Below the pieces are notes generated by a model that saw only the letters and a program-made list of their open reading frames with translations, was not told the origin of the DNA and did not search any database. Made by a program: the position numbers and the translations under genes. Of a stretch of DNA of 64,000 bases, positions 37,851-45,773 are shown piece after piece. Source of the DNA: Polaribacter septentrionalilitoris (lineage in GTDB: Bacteria > Bacteroidota > Bacteroidia > Flavobacteriales > Flavobacteriaceae); NCBI RefSeq assembly GCF_009832745.1, contig NZ_VRMJ01000032.1, positions 1 to 64,000 on the forward strand, read 5' to 3'. Each line of letters opens with the position of its first letter. Positions within the stretch are counted from its first letter, which is position 1.

Positions 37851-38186
37851 ATGTCAAAATCATATTATGACGCAGCCGATTTAAGAAAGTTCGGTAAAAT
37901 AACAGAGTGGAGTGAAGAATTAGGAAACAAGTTTTTCGATTATTATGGCAAAGTTTTCGAAGAAGGCGCATTAACCGCTCGTGAAAAAAGTTTAATAGCC
38001 TTGGCTGTGGCACACACAGAACAGTGCCCTTATTGTATAGATGCCTACTCTAAAGACGGTTTACAAAGAGGGATTACCAAAGAAGAAATGATGGAAGCCA
38101 TTCACGTAGGTGCAGCTATAAAAAGTGGTGCAACTTTGGTACATGGTGTTCAAATGATGAATAAGGTGAACAAATTGGAGATGTAA
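37851..38186 (+). CDS. arsenosugar biosynthesis-associated CMD peroxidase-like protein
   Basis: A 111-residue carboxymuconolactone decarboxylase/AhpD-fold protein. The redox pair is CPYC (Cys59, Cys62) in VAHTEQCPYCIDAYSKDG; both are ordinary Cys codons, although some relatives carry selenocysteine. This small family is encoded next to ArsS in many genomes and is presumed to serve as a redox or peroxidase partner in arsenosugar formation. The arsS gene follows after a 150-base spacer holding a strong hairpin. Confidence 0.85.
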   Translation: MSKSYYDAADLRKFGKITEWSEELGNKFFDYYGKVFEEGALTAREKSLIALAVAHTEQCPYCIDAYSKDGLQRGITKEEMMEAIHVGAAIKSGATLVHGVQMMNKVNKLEM

Positions 38187-38268
38187 GCAGAGAACCATTT
38201 TTGCTTTTTAGTAAAAATGTGTGAATCGCTTATACCCATGAAAATTGGGATCTCATTAAAATGTCTTC

Positions 38269-38313
38269 TCGAGCGCAGTCGAGAGGTTTTATTTAGGTCT
38301 CGACTGCGCTCGA
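38269..38313. repeat. paired dispersed palindrome forming a perfect 16-bp hairpin upstream of arsS
   Basis: TCGAGCGCAGTCGAGA (38269-38284) is the exact reverse complement of TCTCGACTGCGCTCGA (38298-38313), with a 13-base loop. Each arm is itself nearly palindromic. There is no poly-T tail on the plus side, so it looks like a REP/BIME-type mobile repeat more than a terminator, though it may stabilise mRNA ends. Confidence 0.85.
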
Positions 38314-38336
38314 CCTGACAGATTTTTATAAACTAA

Positions 38337-39392
38337 ATGGCTACAAAATCATTAAAAGCAAGAAATAACGATATCGCAAATACTTCTCGTCAAATGGAAA
38401 TTCTTTCAAACGGAATTTTTGCAGACGGAGAATTACCCACATTTGCAAACAAAATAAAAGAAACGAATCAGTTTCCGTTACGTCCTAAAAAATTAGAGAT
38501 TTTACAAATCAATTTGGGGTATATGTGTAATCAAGTTTGCGAACATTGTCATGTAGATGCAGGTCCAGACAGAAAGGAGATTATGACTGTAGAAACCATG
38601 CAGCAATGTTTGGAAGTCATTAAAAAAACAGAAGCTCATACCTTAGATTTAACAGGTGGTGCCCCAGAAATGAATCCGAATTTTAGATGGTTTGTAGAAG
38701 AAGCATCAAAAGCAGGAATTAAAGATTTTATTGTACGATCTAACTTAACCATTATTAGAGCCAACAAAAAATATTACGATTTACCCCAATTCTTTAAAAA
38801 ATACAATGTCCATGTCGTTTCTTCTATGCCACATTGGACGCGTGGAAAAACCGACAAACAGCGTGGTGATGGCGTTTTCGATAAATCGATTAAAGCCTTA
38901 CAAGAATTAAATGCAGTTGGATATGGAAAAGAAGGTTCTGATTTAAAATTAGATTTGGTGTACAATCCTTCAGGAGCTTTTTTACCTGGAGATCAAATGG
39001 GTTTAGAACGTGATTTTAAAAAGGCCTTAAAAGAGGATTTTAGTATTGATTTTCATAATTTATTTGCCATTACCAATTTACCCATCAGTCGATTTTTAGA
39101 TTACCTAATTGCATCAGAAAATTACGAAGATTACATGTATGCTTTGGTTGATGCTTACAATCCTGCAGCAGTGGAAAACGTAATGTGTACCAATACCATT
39201 TCTGTAAGTTGGGATGGTTGGTTGTACGATTGTGATTTCAATCAAATGCTAAATTTAAAAGTCGCAAGTAAAGTAAAACATATTGCAGATTACAATGAAG
39301 AATTGCTGCAAAACAGAAATATCATTATCAATCAACATTGTTACGGTTGTACAGCTGGTGCTGGAAGTAGCTGCCAAGGAACTGTAGCATAA
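38337..39392 (+). CDS. arsS: arsenosugar biosynthesis radical SAM protein ArsS
   Basis: A 351-residue radical SAM enzyme that, in cyanobacteria, joins the 5'-deoxyadenosyl part of SAM to dimethylated arsenic, giving the nucleoside precursor of arsenosugars. The cluster motif CNQVCEHC (Cys64, Cys68, Cys71; CxxxCxxC) sits in the conserved INLGYMCNQVCEHCHVDAGP. The Cys-rich C-terminus (HCYGCTAGAGSSCQG) is typical of this family (formerly rSAM/Cys-rich) and probably binds a second iron-sulfur cluster. All cluster residues are Cys, not Sec. arsM follows after 50 bases. Confidence 0.92.
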   Translation: MATKSLKARNNDIANTSRQMEILSNGIFADGELPTFANKIKETNQFPLRPKKLEILQINLGYMCNQVCEHCHVDAGPDRKEIMTVETMQQCLEVIKKTEAHTLDLTGGAPEMNPNFRWFVEEASKAGIKDFIVRSNLTIIRANKKYYDLPQFFKKYNVHVVSSMPHWTRGKTDKQRGDGVFDKSIKALQELNAVGYGKEGSDLKLDLVYNPSGAFLPGDQMGLERDFKKALKEDFSIDFHNLFAITNLPISRFLDYLIASENYEDYMYALVDAYNPAAVENVMCTNTISVSWDGWLYDCDFNQMLNLKVASKVKHIADYNEELLQNRNIIINQHCYGCTAGAGSSCQGTVA

Positions 39393-39442
39393 CAATCTAT
39401 TTACAAGGGATTTAAACCCATTGAGAAAAAATAAAATATAAA

Positions 39443-40411
39443 ATGAGTTATTTAGATACCACACACAACGTTTATAAAGAAGCAGCTTTAACACCAGATG
39501 TTGGTTTGTGCTGTACTACCAATCCTATTTGGGAATTACCAGGATTAAAAATCCCTAGAATTATGCAAGAAATGAACTACGGTTGTGGTTCTACTGTGCA
39601 TGCTCGCGATTTAACCAATAATCCTAAAATGCTCTATGTGGGTGTTGGTGGTGGAATGGAGCTATTGCAATTTGCCTACTTCAACAGAAATAAAGGGGGC
39701 GTTATTGGTTTAGATGTGGTGGATGAAATGTTAGAAGCGTCACGTAAAAACTTTAAAATTGCCGAAGAACAAAACGATTGGTTTAAAAGTGACTTTGTAG
39801 ATTTACGCAAAGGAGATGCTATGAATTTGCCAGTAGAAGACAATTCTATTGATGTTGCCGCTCAAAACTGTTTGTTTAATATTTTTAAATCTGATGATTT
39901 GAAAAAAGCGATTGCAGAAATGTATAGAGTACTAAAACCTCATGGTAAATTGGTAATGAGTGATCCTACTTGCGAACAGGAAATGAATGATGAATTACGA
40001 AATGACGAACGTTTGCGTGCGTTATGTTTAAGTGGGAGTTTATCTATTGCAGATTACGTAAAAGCGTTAACCGATGCTGGTTTTGGAACCATTGAAATTA
40101 GAGCTAGAAAACCTTATCGAATCTTAGATACAAAGAATTACCCAACAGACGAATTGATTTACATAGAATCTATCGAAGTTGCTGCCATAAAAGATCCAAT
40201 GCCTGCAGATGGCCCATGTATTTTTACAGGTAAAGCAGCTATTTATTTTGGGGGTGAGGATTATTTTGATGATAATGCAGGTCATGTTTTATTAAAAAAT
40301 CAACCCTTAGCTATTTGCGATAAAACAGCAGGAGGATTAGCTGCTTTAGGTAGAGATGATATTTTTATTTCAGAAAGCACCTATCATTATGATGGTGGTG
40401 GATGTTGTTAA
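39443..40411 (+). CDS. arsM: arsenosugar-type arsenite methyltransferase ArsM
   Basis: A 322-residue SAM-dependent methyltransferase that methylates trivalent arsenic to dimethyl forms. The SAM loop is MLYVGVGGGMELL followed by VIGLDVVDEML. Candidate arsenic-binding Cys residues are Cys23-Cys24 (GLCCTTNP), Cys48 (NYGCGS), SDPTCEQEM and the one in RALCLSG; the chain ends in GGGCC. This N-terminal arrangement is that of the ArsS-linked subgroup, not of stand-alone detoxifying ArsM. Its product would be the substrate of ArsS just upstream. Confidence 0.92.
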   Translation: MSYLDTTHNVYKEAALTPDVGLCCTTNPIWELPGLKIPRIMQEMNYGCGSTVHARDLTNNPKMLYVGVGGGMELLQFAYFNRNKGGVIGLDVVDEMLEASRKNFKIAEEQNDWFKSDFVDLRKGDAMNLPVEDNSIDVAAQNCLFNIFKSDDLKKAIAEMYRVLKPHGKLVMSDPTCEQEMNDELRNDERLRALCLSGSLSIADYVKALTDAGFGTIEIRARKPYRILDTKNYPTDELIYIESIEVAAIKDPMPADGPCIFTGKAAIYFGGEDYFDDNAGHVLLKNQPLAICDKTAGGLAALGRDDIFISESTYHYDGGGCC

Positions 40412-40478
40412 TTTGGTTGTTGATTTGTGATTTTTAGTTGATGATATTATCATTGAGAATAAAATAAAGTAATCTGTC

Positions 40479-40560
40479 TGTAATGTCATTTTGAGCAATG
40501 CTGAAATCAAAATATATTTTGATTGAAAGCAGCTAGCGAAGCTAATAATGGAGTCGAAAA
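40479..40560. repeat. dispersed intergenic repeat between arsM and the rhodanese gene
   Basis: The spacer holds a repeat-like segment beginning gtcattttgagcaatgctga, with a perfect palindrome tcaaaatatattttga inside and agcagctagcgaagctaa after it. The style matches the other dispersed repeats in the window. No gene or TAnnTTTG box is seen in the rest of the spacer (40412-40619). Confidence 0.5.
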
Positions 40561-40619
40561 ATATCATCTAATATTTGAGATTTCTCCACAAGGTAGAAAT
40601 TACAGCAAATACATATAAA

Positions 40620-41111
40620 ATGAAAAAAATTATTATTCTTTTCTTAGTCATCAGTTCAACAACATTTGGACAAAAAAAACTAGACAAATTACTGAATAAG
40701 TGGAACACTAGAAATGTGCCATACATGTCTGTAGAAACCTTGGCTTTACCCAAAACTGAGGCTATTTTACTTGACGCAAGAGAAGAAAAAGAATATAAAG
40801 TTAGTCATCTTAAAGATGCCATTTGTGTAGGATATGACAAATTCAAACTCAAAGAAACTTTAGCGAAATTACCCAAAGATAAAAATGCAAAAATCGTAGT
40901 GTATTGCTCTTTAGGCATTCGCTCAGAAACGGTTGCTCATAAAATTATTGAAGCAGGTTACACCAATGTATACAATTTATATGGCGGAATTTTTGAGTGG
41001 AAAAACGCCAATTTTAAAGTCGTAGACACCTTAGGACAACCCACAGAAAAAATACATACATTCAGCAAAGATTGGGGCAAATGGCTCAAAAAAGGGAAGA
41101 AAGTGTATTAG
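40620..41111 (+). CDS. periplasmic rhodanese-like protein
   Basis: A 163-residue exported protein: signal peptide MKKIIILFLVISSTTFGQ, then one rhodanese domain with LLDAREEKEYKVSHLKDA and the active loop CSLGIRS (Cys96). The intact Cys means it could carry a persulfide or bind arsenic or other soft metals. The ATG at 40620 is used rather than an in-frame start at 40575, so that the signal peptide is N-terminal. Its place between arsM and the glycosyltransferase gene suggests a role in arsenic handling (inference). The TAG stop opens a heptanucleotide repeat. Confidence 0.85.
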   Translation: MKKIIILFLVISSTTFGQKKLDKLLNKWNTRNVPYMSVETLALPKTEAILLDAREEKEYKVSHLKDAICVGYDKFKLKETLAKLPKDKNAKIVVYCSLGIRSETVAHKIIEAGYTNVYNLYGGIFEWKNANFKVVDTLGQPTEKIHTFSKDWGKWLKKGKKVY

Positions 41112-41155
41112 TTGTTAGTTGTTGGTTGTTGGTTGTTGGTTGTTGGTTGTTGGTT
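41111..41155. repeat. heptanucleotide tandem repeat after the rhodanese gene
   Basis: One GTTGTTA and five GTTGTTG units in a row, starting with the G of the TAG stop codon. The same heptamer recurs at 51545-51633 in the same orientation relative to the gene it follows. Confidence 0.92.
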
Positions 41156-41171
41156 AAAATTACAAACTTCA

Positions 41172-41250
41172 TGTCAGTTCGAGTGATTTTGAGGAACGAA
41201 AAATTGTATCGAGAACTCATTCAAAAGCTAAAATTTCTATTCTCGATTCA
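41172..41250. repeat. dispersed intergenic repeat (tgtcagttcgagtgatttt type)
   Basis: Begins tgtcagttcgagtgatttt and contains attgtatcgagaac followed by a ttctcgat arm, so the segment can fold back. Related fragments occur at about 36051 (inverted) and 51437. It belongs to a class of long intergenic palindromes frequent in flavobacteria. Confidence 0.6.
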
Positions 41251-41270
41251 AATTAATAAAAACAAAAAAA

Positions 41271-41885
41271 TTGCATAAAAATCTCTTATTAATCTTTACT
41301 AGAAACCCAGAATTAGGCAAAGCTAAAACACGTTTAGCAAAAACTGTTGGTGATGAAACTGCCCTAGAAATCTATAAATTCTTATTAGAAAGAACTAAAA
41401 ACATTGCTGCTCAAGTTAAAAGTGCAGACAAAGCTGTGTACTATTCTGTAAAAATTAGAGAAAACGATATTTGGGATGCCAGTATCTTTCAAAAACACCA
41501 ACAATTTGGTGAGGATTTAGGAATACGAATGCAAAATGCTTTTAAAAATGGCTTTGATGTTGGTTACGAAAAAGTACTCATTATTGGGAGCGATTTGTAT
41601 GATTTAACATCAGAAATTATAGAAAATGCTTTTGACGAATTAGATAAAAACGATGTTGTAATTGGGCCTGCAGAAGATGGTGGCTATTATTTATTAGGCA
41701 TGAATTCGCTTCAAAAAAATGTTTTTAAAAACAAAGATTGGGGCACAGAAACTGTTAGGGCAGCTACTTTAGCAGATTTAAAAGATAAAAAAGTGAAATT
41801 ATTAGCATTTAAAAACGACATAGATATATATGAGGATATTGAAAATATCCCAGAAATCATGAATACGTTTATCAACTCTAAATAA
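41271..41885 (+). CDS. TIGR04282-family arsenosugar biosynthesis glycosyltransferase
   Basis: A 204-residue nucleotidyltransferase/GT-A-like protein (DUF2064). LLIFTRNPELGKAKTRLAK is the nucleotide-binding start, IIGSDLYDLT holds the metal-binding acidic residues and GPAEDGGYYLLGM is highly conserved. The family is associated with arsenosugar loci and is thought to add or activate the sugar part. The start is TTG at 41271 (MHKNLLLIFTRN); no ATG exists before the conserved motif. Confidence 0.88.
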   Translation: MHKNLLLIFTRNPELGKAKTRLAKTVGDETALEIYKFLLERTKNIAAQVKSADKAVYYSVKIRENDIWDASIFQKHQQFGEDLGIRMQNAFKNGFDVGYEKVLIIGSDLYDLTSEIIENAFDELDKNDVVIGPAEDGGYYLLGMNSLQKNVFKNKDWGTETVRAATLADLKDKKVKLLAFKNDIDIYEDIENIPEIMNTFINSK

Positions 41886-41891
41886 TTTTAC

Positions 41892-42593
41892 ATGAAAACA
41901 AAATTACTTTTTATTAGTTTAGTGATTATTTCACTAAATTTAAGTGCACAATGCACAGAAAATACTGCAAATTTTGGCAATAACACCTCTACTCCATCCT
42001 ATAATATTTCTGGAGATGTTTCCGTTATTTTAAACACCAACAACTCTATTTCTGTAAACTTTGCTAATAATTTTAGTACAGCTTCAGGACCCGATGTTAG
42101 GTTATATTTAATTAAATCTGAAGGCAAAAGTATTTCAGAATTAAAAAATTTAAATCCTACTGCTTTAGAAAATATTTCTTTTGGATTAATTGACTTTTCT
42201 GGTTCGCAAAGCTACACAGAAACAATTCCGAACAACATAGATATCACTCAATATGATACTGTCTTTTTTTACTGCCTACAATTTAATGCTTTTTGGGATT
42301 TAGGAAAATTCGATTCTTTCAACAGTACAACTTGCAGCGTTTTATCTACAAAGCGCAACCAACTGAATACCGTCAAAATATTTCCTAACCCTGCAAAAAA
42401 TAGAATTCATTTAAAAAACATAGAGGCAAATTCTGCTGAAATTCGTATTTTTAATGTTTTAGGAAAACAAGTTTATCATCAACCTAAAATCATAGAAAAA
42501 ACAATAGATATTTCTACTTTTCATAAGGGGATTTATCTTGTTAAAATTAATATTGATGGAAAGTCGCAAACACAAAAATTAGTGATTAACTAA
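41892..42593 (+). CDS. DM13-domain protein with T9SS sorting domain
   Basis: A 233-residue exported protein: signal peptide (cleaved after LSAQ), then a DM13-like domain (about 25-150) with ASGPDVRLYLIK and YDTVFFYCLQFNAFWDLGKF, and a T9SS type A C-terminal domain (IFPNPAKNRIHL to QKLVIN). DM13 domains are proposed to carry electrons through a conserved Cys, here in FFYCLQF. It begins six bases after the glycosyltransferase gene, so it is probably cotranscribed with the arsenosugar genes. Confidence 0.82.
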   Translation: MKTKLLFISLVIISLNLSAQCTENTANFGNNTSTPSYNISGDVSVILNTNNSISVNFANNFSTASGPDVRLYLIKSEGKSISELKNLNPTALENISFGLIDFSGSQSYTETIPNNIDITQYDTVFFYCLQFNAFWDLGKFDSFNSTTCSVLSTKRNQLNTVKIFPNPAKNRIHLKNIEANSAEIRIFNVLGKQVYHQPKIIEKTIDISTFHKGIYLVKINIDGKSQTQKLVIN

Positions 42594-42693
42594 AAAACCT
42601 CATGGCATTTGTGTTAAACTTGTTTCAATAACTTAGAAGCAATCTTATCTTTATCTTTATTAAAGAGATTACTTCAGTCGTTCCAATATTATA

Positions 42694-43527
42694 ATGATAT
42701 CAGAAAATATGAGCAAAAAACAACAACTGCAAGAAACCACTCAATTTTTAAAAACAAACGGAATTACAAACCCAGAAATAGGCATTGTCTTAGGTACAGG
42801 TTTGGGGAAATTAGTCGATGAAATAGCTATTGAAAAGGAAATTGCATATTCAGAAATTCCACATTTCCCAGAGGCTACAGTAGAGTTTCATTCAGGTAAG
42901 TTGATTTACGGACAATTATCAGGTAAAAAAGTAGTGGTAATGTCGGGTCGTTTTCATTTATACGAAGGCTATTCTCCATGGGAAGTGACATACGGAATTA
43001 GAACCCTACATGGTTTAGGTATTAAGAATCTACTCATTTCTAACGCTGCTGGCGCCATCAACCTCAACTATACAAAAGGCGATATCATGTTGATCGAAGA
43101 CCATATTAATTTGCAAGGCCAATCTCCATTAGCCTTTAAAGAAGCCAAAGCTTTTGGAAATATTTTTGCAGATATGTTAGCGCCTTATTCTGAGAAGATC
43201 AATTCAAAAATGCTTGAGGTAGCAAAACAAAACAATATTCAGTTACATTCAGGAGTTTATGCCAGTGTATTAGGTCCGCAATTAGAAACCAGAGCAGAAT
43301 ACAGAATGCTACAAATTTTAGAAACAGATGCTGTTGGCATGAGTACTGTACCAGAAGTTATTGTTGCCAAACAACTCAATTTGCCTTGTGCCGCAATTTC
43401 TGTGTTAACTGATGAATGTGATCCTAAAAATTTACAACCTGTAGATATTGCAGAAATCATAGCTATTGCTGGTGAAGCAGAACCTAAAATGATTACGTTG
43501 TTTAAGGGAGTTATCGAAAAATTATAA
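42694..43527 (+). CDS. purine-nucleoside phosphorylase
   Basis: A 277-residue trimeric-type (PNP class I) phosphorylase that splits purine nucleosides with phosphate. GIVLGTGLGKLVDE (phosphate loop), GRFHLYEGYSPWEVTYGIR, ISNAAGAIN and GPQLETRAEYRML with VGMSTVPEV are family motifs. The start may be 42694 or the ATG at 42709 (MSKKQQLQ). In this position it may act on the arsenic-bearing adenosine made by ArsS, releasing adenine so that the sugar can be passed on (inference); general salvage is the alternative. Confidence 0.85.
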   Translation: MISENMSKKQQLQETTQFLKTNGITNPEIGIVLGTGLGKLVDEIAIEKEIAYSEIPHFPEATVEFHSGKLIYGQLSGKKVVVMSGRFHLYEGYSPWEVTYGIRTLHGLGIKNLLISNAAGAINLNYTKGDIMLIEDHINLQGQSPLAFKEAKAFGNIFADMLAPYSEKINSKMLEVAKQNNIQLHSGVYASVLGPQLETRAEYRMLQILETDAVGMSTVPEVIVAKQLNLPCAAISVLTDECDPKNLQPVDIAEIIAIAGEAEPKMITLFKGVIEKL

Positions 43528-43536
43528 AGCTATACA

Positions 43537-43569
43537 AGACTCTTCAGGTTTTGAAAACCTGAAGGGTCT
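43537..43569. repeat. palindrome caggttttgaaaacctg, copy 1
   Basis: AGACTCTTCAGGTTTT (43537-43552) pairs with AAAACCTGAAGGGTCT (43554-43569) around a single central G, with one mismatch. It stands just after the pnp stop and could terminate transcription weakly, but no T-run follows. Confidence 0.7.
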
Positions 43570-43581
43570 AGATTACATTAA

Positions 43582-43620
43582 ATGAACAACCATTTCAAAA
43601 ACATCATCCTACAAAAATAG
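43582..43620 (+). pseudogene. 12-codon duplicate of the start of the downstream kinase gene
   Basis: ATG at 43582 opens MNNHFKNIILQK and a stop, closely matching the true start [12 protein letters not shown] at 43795. The sequence upstream (palindrome and tctagattacattaa) also matches that upstream of 43795. This is a partial tandem duplication of the leader and gene start, now ending in TAG. Confidence 0.6.
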
Positions 43621-43747
43621 GTGCCAAGTCTATGTAAGAAAAAGCAATCCAATCTCTTTTGAACGCTTTTTATAAAACTGTTACAATTTTCAAGCCTAAT
43701 AAATCTACTTAAAAATAGTATTTTTAGCATAAATTAGAAACAGACCT

Positions 43748-43768
43748 TTCAGGTTTTCAAAACCTGAA
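43748..43768. repeat. palindrome caggttttcaaaacctg, copy 2
   Basis: TTCAGGTTTT (43748-43757), a central C, AAAACCTGAA (43759-43768). It lies 26 bases before the kinase ATG and mirrors copy 1 at 43537-43569. Confidence 0.7.
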
Positions 43769-43794
43769 GAATCTAAATTGTATCAAAACTATAC

Positions 43795-44742
43795 ATGAAT
43801 AGTCATTTCAAATCCTTTATCCTAGAAAAAACAAAAGCCTCATCACTTCAAGAAAAAGAAGTGATTCAAAATTTGTGGAGTGGCTATGGAAAAATTAGAA
43901 GAATTACTTTAGAGGGTTCAGCAATTGGTAGTGTAGTTATCAAGAATGTAGAACTACCCAAACAAAAGAATCATCCCAGAGGTTGGAATAGTGATATTGG
44001 GCATCAAAGAAAATTAAAATCGTATCAAGTAGAGACTTTTTGGTATCAAAATTATAGTAGTAAATGTTTAGCTCGTTTGCCAAAATGCTATGGAGTAACG
44101 CAAAAAGACGATGAAGTGCTCATTATTTTAGAAGATTTAGACACAGCTGGTTTTTCGTTGCGAAAACAAGATGTCAATTGGCAAGAAATTGAAGCATGTC
44201 TAGAATGGTTGGCAAATTTTCATGCCAGTTATTTGGGGCAAGATCCAAATGGACTCTGGAAAATAGGAACGTATTGGCATTTGGCAACCCGTCCGCAAGA
44301 ATTGGAAGCTTTAGAAGATCTGGCTTTAAAAAAGGCTGCTGCTGATATTGATGCTACATTAAACAATTGCACATACAAAACCTTTGTGCACGGAGATGCA
44401 AAATTAGCCAATTTCTGTTTTTCTGAAGATGGACAAGTAGCTGGAGTCGATTTTCAGTATGTGGGTGGTGGTTGTGGAATGAAAGATGTTGCGTATTTTG
44501 TAGGGAGTTGTTTGAATGAGGATGAATGTGAACGCTTAGAAAACAAAATATTAGATACCTATTTCAACTATTTGCAAAACGCATTAGGCAGTAAAAACAA
44601 CCCTTTAGAAAACGAATGGCGAGCATTATACCCTGTGGCTTGGGCAGATTTTCATCGATTTTTAAAAGGATGGAGTCCTGGACATTGGAAAATCAATTCT
44701 TATAGCGAACGCATTACCCAACGAGTGATTCACAATCTATAA
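43795..44742 (+). CDS. phosphotransferase (APH / ecdysteroid-kinase-like)
   Basis: A 315-residue protein-kinase-fold small-molecule kinase. [13 protein letters not shown] is the catalytic loop (HGDxxxxN) and [19 protein letters not shown] the DFG-equivalent metal loop; VLIILEDLD forms the hinge. The arrangement resembles CHK/EcKinase-like enzymes, which phosphorylate hydroxyl groups of small molecules. The substrate is unknown. It precedes the IMPase gene by one base, suggesting a kinase-phosphatase pair, at the end of the arsenosugar locus. Confidence 0.82.
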   Translation: MNSHFKSFILEKTKASSLQEKEVIQNLWSGYGKIRRITLEGSAIGSVVIKNVELPKQKNHPRGWNSDIGHQRKLKSYQVETFWYQNYSSKCLARLPKCYGVTQKDDEVLIILEDLDTAGFSLRKQDVNWQEIEACLEWLANFHASYLGQDPNGLWKIGTYWHLATRPQELEALEDLALKKAAADIDATLNNCTYKTFVHGDAKLANFCFSEDGQVAGVDFQYVGGGCGMKDVAYFVGSCLNEDECERLENKILDTYFNYLQNALGSKNNPLENEWRALYPVAWADFHRFLKGWSPGHWKINSYSERITQRVIHNL

Positions 44743-44743
44743 A

Positions 44744-45559
44744 ATGGATATACAACACCTTACTTCCATTGCCATAAAAGCGGCTTTAGCTGCTGGAGAA
44801 ATCATTCGAAAATACAAGAATGATGATGTCATTGTACAACAAAAAGAAGGAGGCAATACTTATGCATCTCAAGTGGTTACCAAAGTAGATCTTGCTTGCG
44901 AAGACATTATTCTTAAACACCTAAAACCCACTTGTACAAAATTTGACATTGCGCTATTATCTGAAGAAACTCAAGATGATGGAAGCCGATTTAAAAAAGA
45001 CTATTTCTGGTGTATAGACCCCATGGATGGCACCTTGGCATTTATCAATAAAATACCAGGTTTTTCGGTGGCTATTGCTTTGGTTGCCAAAGATGGCACT
45101 CCACATATTGGTGTGGTTTACGACCCAAGTACAAGCAATTTATATTCGGCTACAAAAGGCAAAGGTGCTTTTAAAAACGGACAACCTTGGAAAATAACCG
45201 CTAACAACAATTACTTGACCTATGTAACTGACAAAAAATTAGCAGACACCCCAAAGCAATCTAAAATTCAAGGTATTTTAAAGGCTAAAACCAATACTTT
45301 GGGCTTCTCAGCATACAAAGAAATGGCTGGCGCTGGCGCTGTGTTAAATGCCATTTTGGTAGCAGAACATGCACCTGCCCTCTTTTTAAAACTTCCTAAA
45401 AAAGAAAAAGGTGGTGGTTCTATTTGGGATTATGCTGCCACTGCTTGTATGTTTAATGAACTGGGGTTAGAAGCTACAGACTTTTATGGAAAATCTTTAG
45501 AGTTGAATAGAAAAGATGGTTCTTTTATGAATACAGTGGGTGTTTATTATAGTTCTTAA
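44744..45559 (+). CDS. inositol monophosphatase / 3'(2'),5'-bisphosphate nucleotidase family protein
   Basis: A 271-residue Mg-dependent, lithium-sensitive-type phosphatase. LLSEETQDDGS, the metal motif WCIDPMDGTLAF and the C-terminal GGSIWDYAATACMFNELG are all present. It may be a CysQ-like nucleotidase or may remove phosphate from a sugar made in this locus. Its ATG is one base after the kinase stop, so the two are cotranscribed and probably act in one pathway. Confidence 0.85.
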   Translation: MDIQHLTSIAIKAALAAGEIIRKYKNDDVIVQQKEGGNTYASQVVTKVDLACEDIILKHLKPTCTKFDIALLSEETQDDGSRFKKDYFWCIDPMDGTLAFINKIPGFSVAIALVAKDGTPHIGVVYDPSTSNLYSATKGKGAFKNGQPWKITANNNYLTYVTDKKLADTPKQSKIQGILKAKTNTLGFSAYKEMAGAGAVLNAILVAEHAPALFLKLPKKEKGGGSIWDYAATACMFNELGLEATDFYGKSLELNRKDGSFMNTVGVYYSS

Positions 45560-45729
45560 AGAGATTAGAACACTTCTACTTTTAGAACATAAGAAACTCT
45601 AATTTCAAATATTTTTTTATAGATAAAACTTGTTGTACACAAGTTCTGAAAAACCAAATGTACAATCAAACTCTTAATCCGATGAAAAAATCAGAATTAA
45701 ATTGGAATTAAATTGGAATTTAAAAAAAT

Positions 45730-45764
45730 GTCCGTAAATTTGTCCGTGTACGTAAAAACGTCCG
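45730..45764 (+). promoter_or_regulatory. integrase-type promoter with GTCCG repeats ahead of the methyltransferase
   Basis: GTCCG occurs at 45730, 45742 and 45760, with a related GTACG at 45748, so spacing is in steps of 6 and 12. TAAATTTG (45735-45742), an exact TAnnTTTG -7 box, is interleaved with the first two. An 11-bp direct repeat gaattaaattg lies just upstream (about 45690-45715). This layout is familiar upstream of Bacteroidetes tyrosine integrase genes. Confidence 0.6.
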
Positions 45765-45773
45765 CGAATAATT

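Noticed and set aside
37851..39392. Selenocysteine in the peroxidase-like protein or ArsS
   Set aside because: All key positions are encoded by TGT or TGC; there is no in-frame TGA with a SECIS-like loop.
43537..43569. Palindrome as the pnp terminator
   Set aside because: The stem is strong but no T-run follows on the plus strand, and a second copy precedes the next gene, so it is listed as a repeat.
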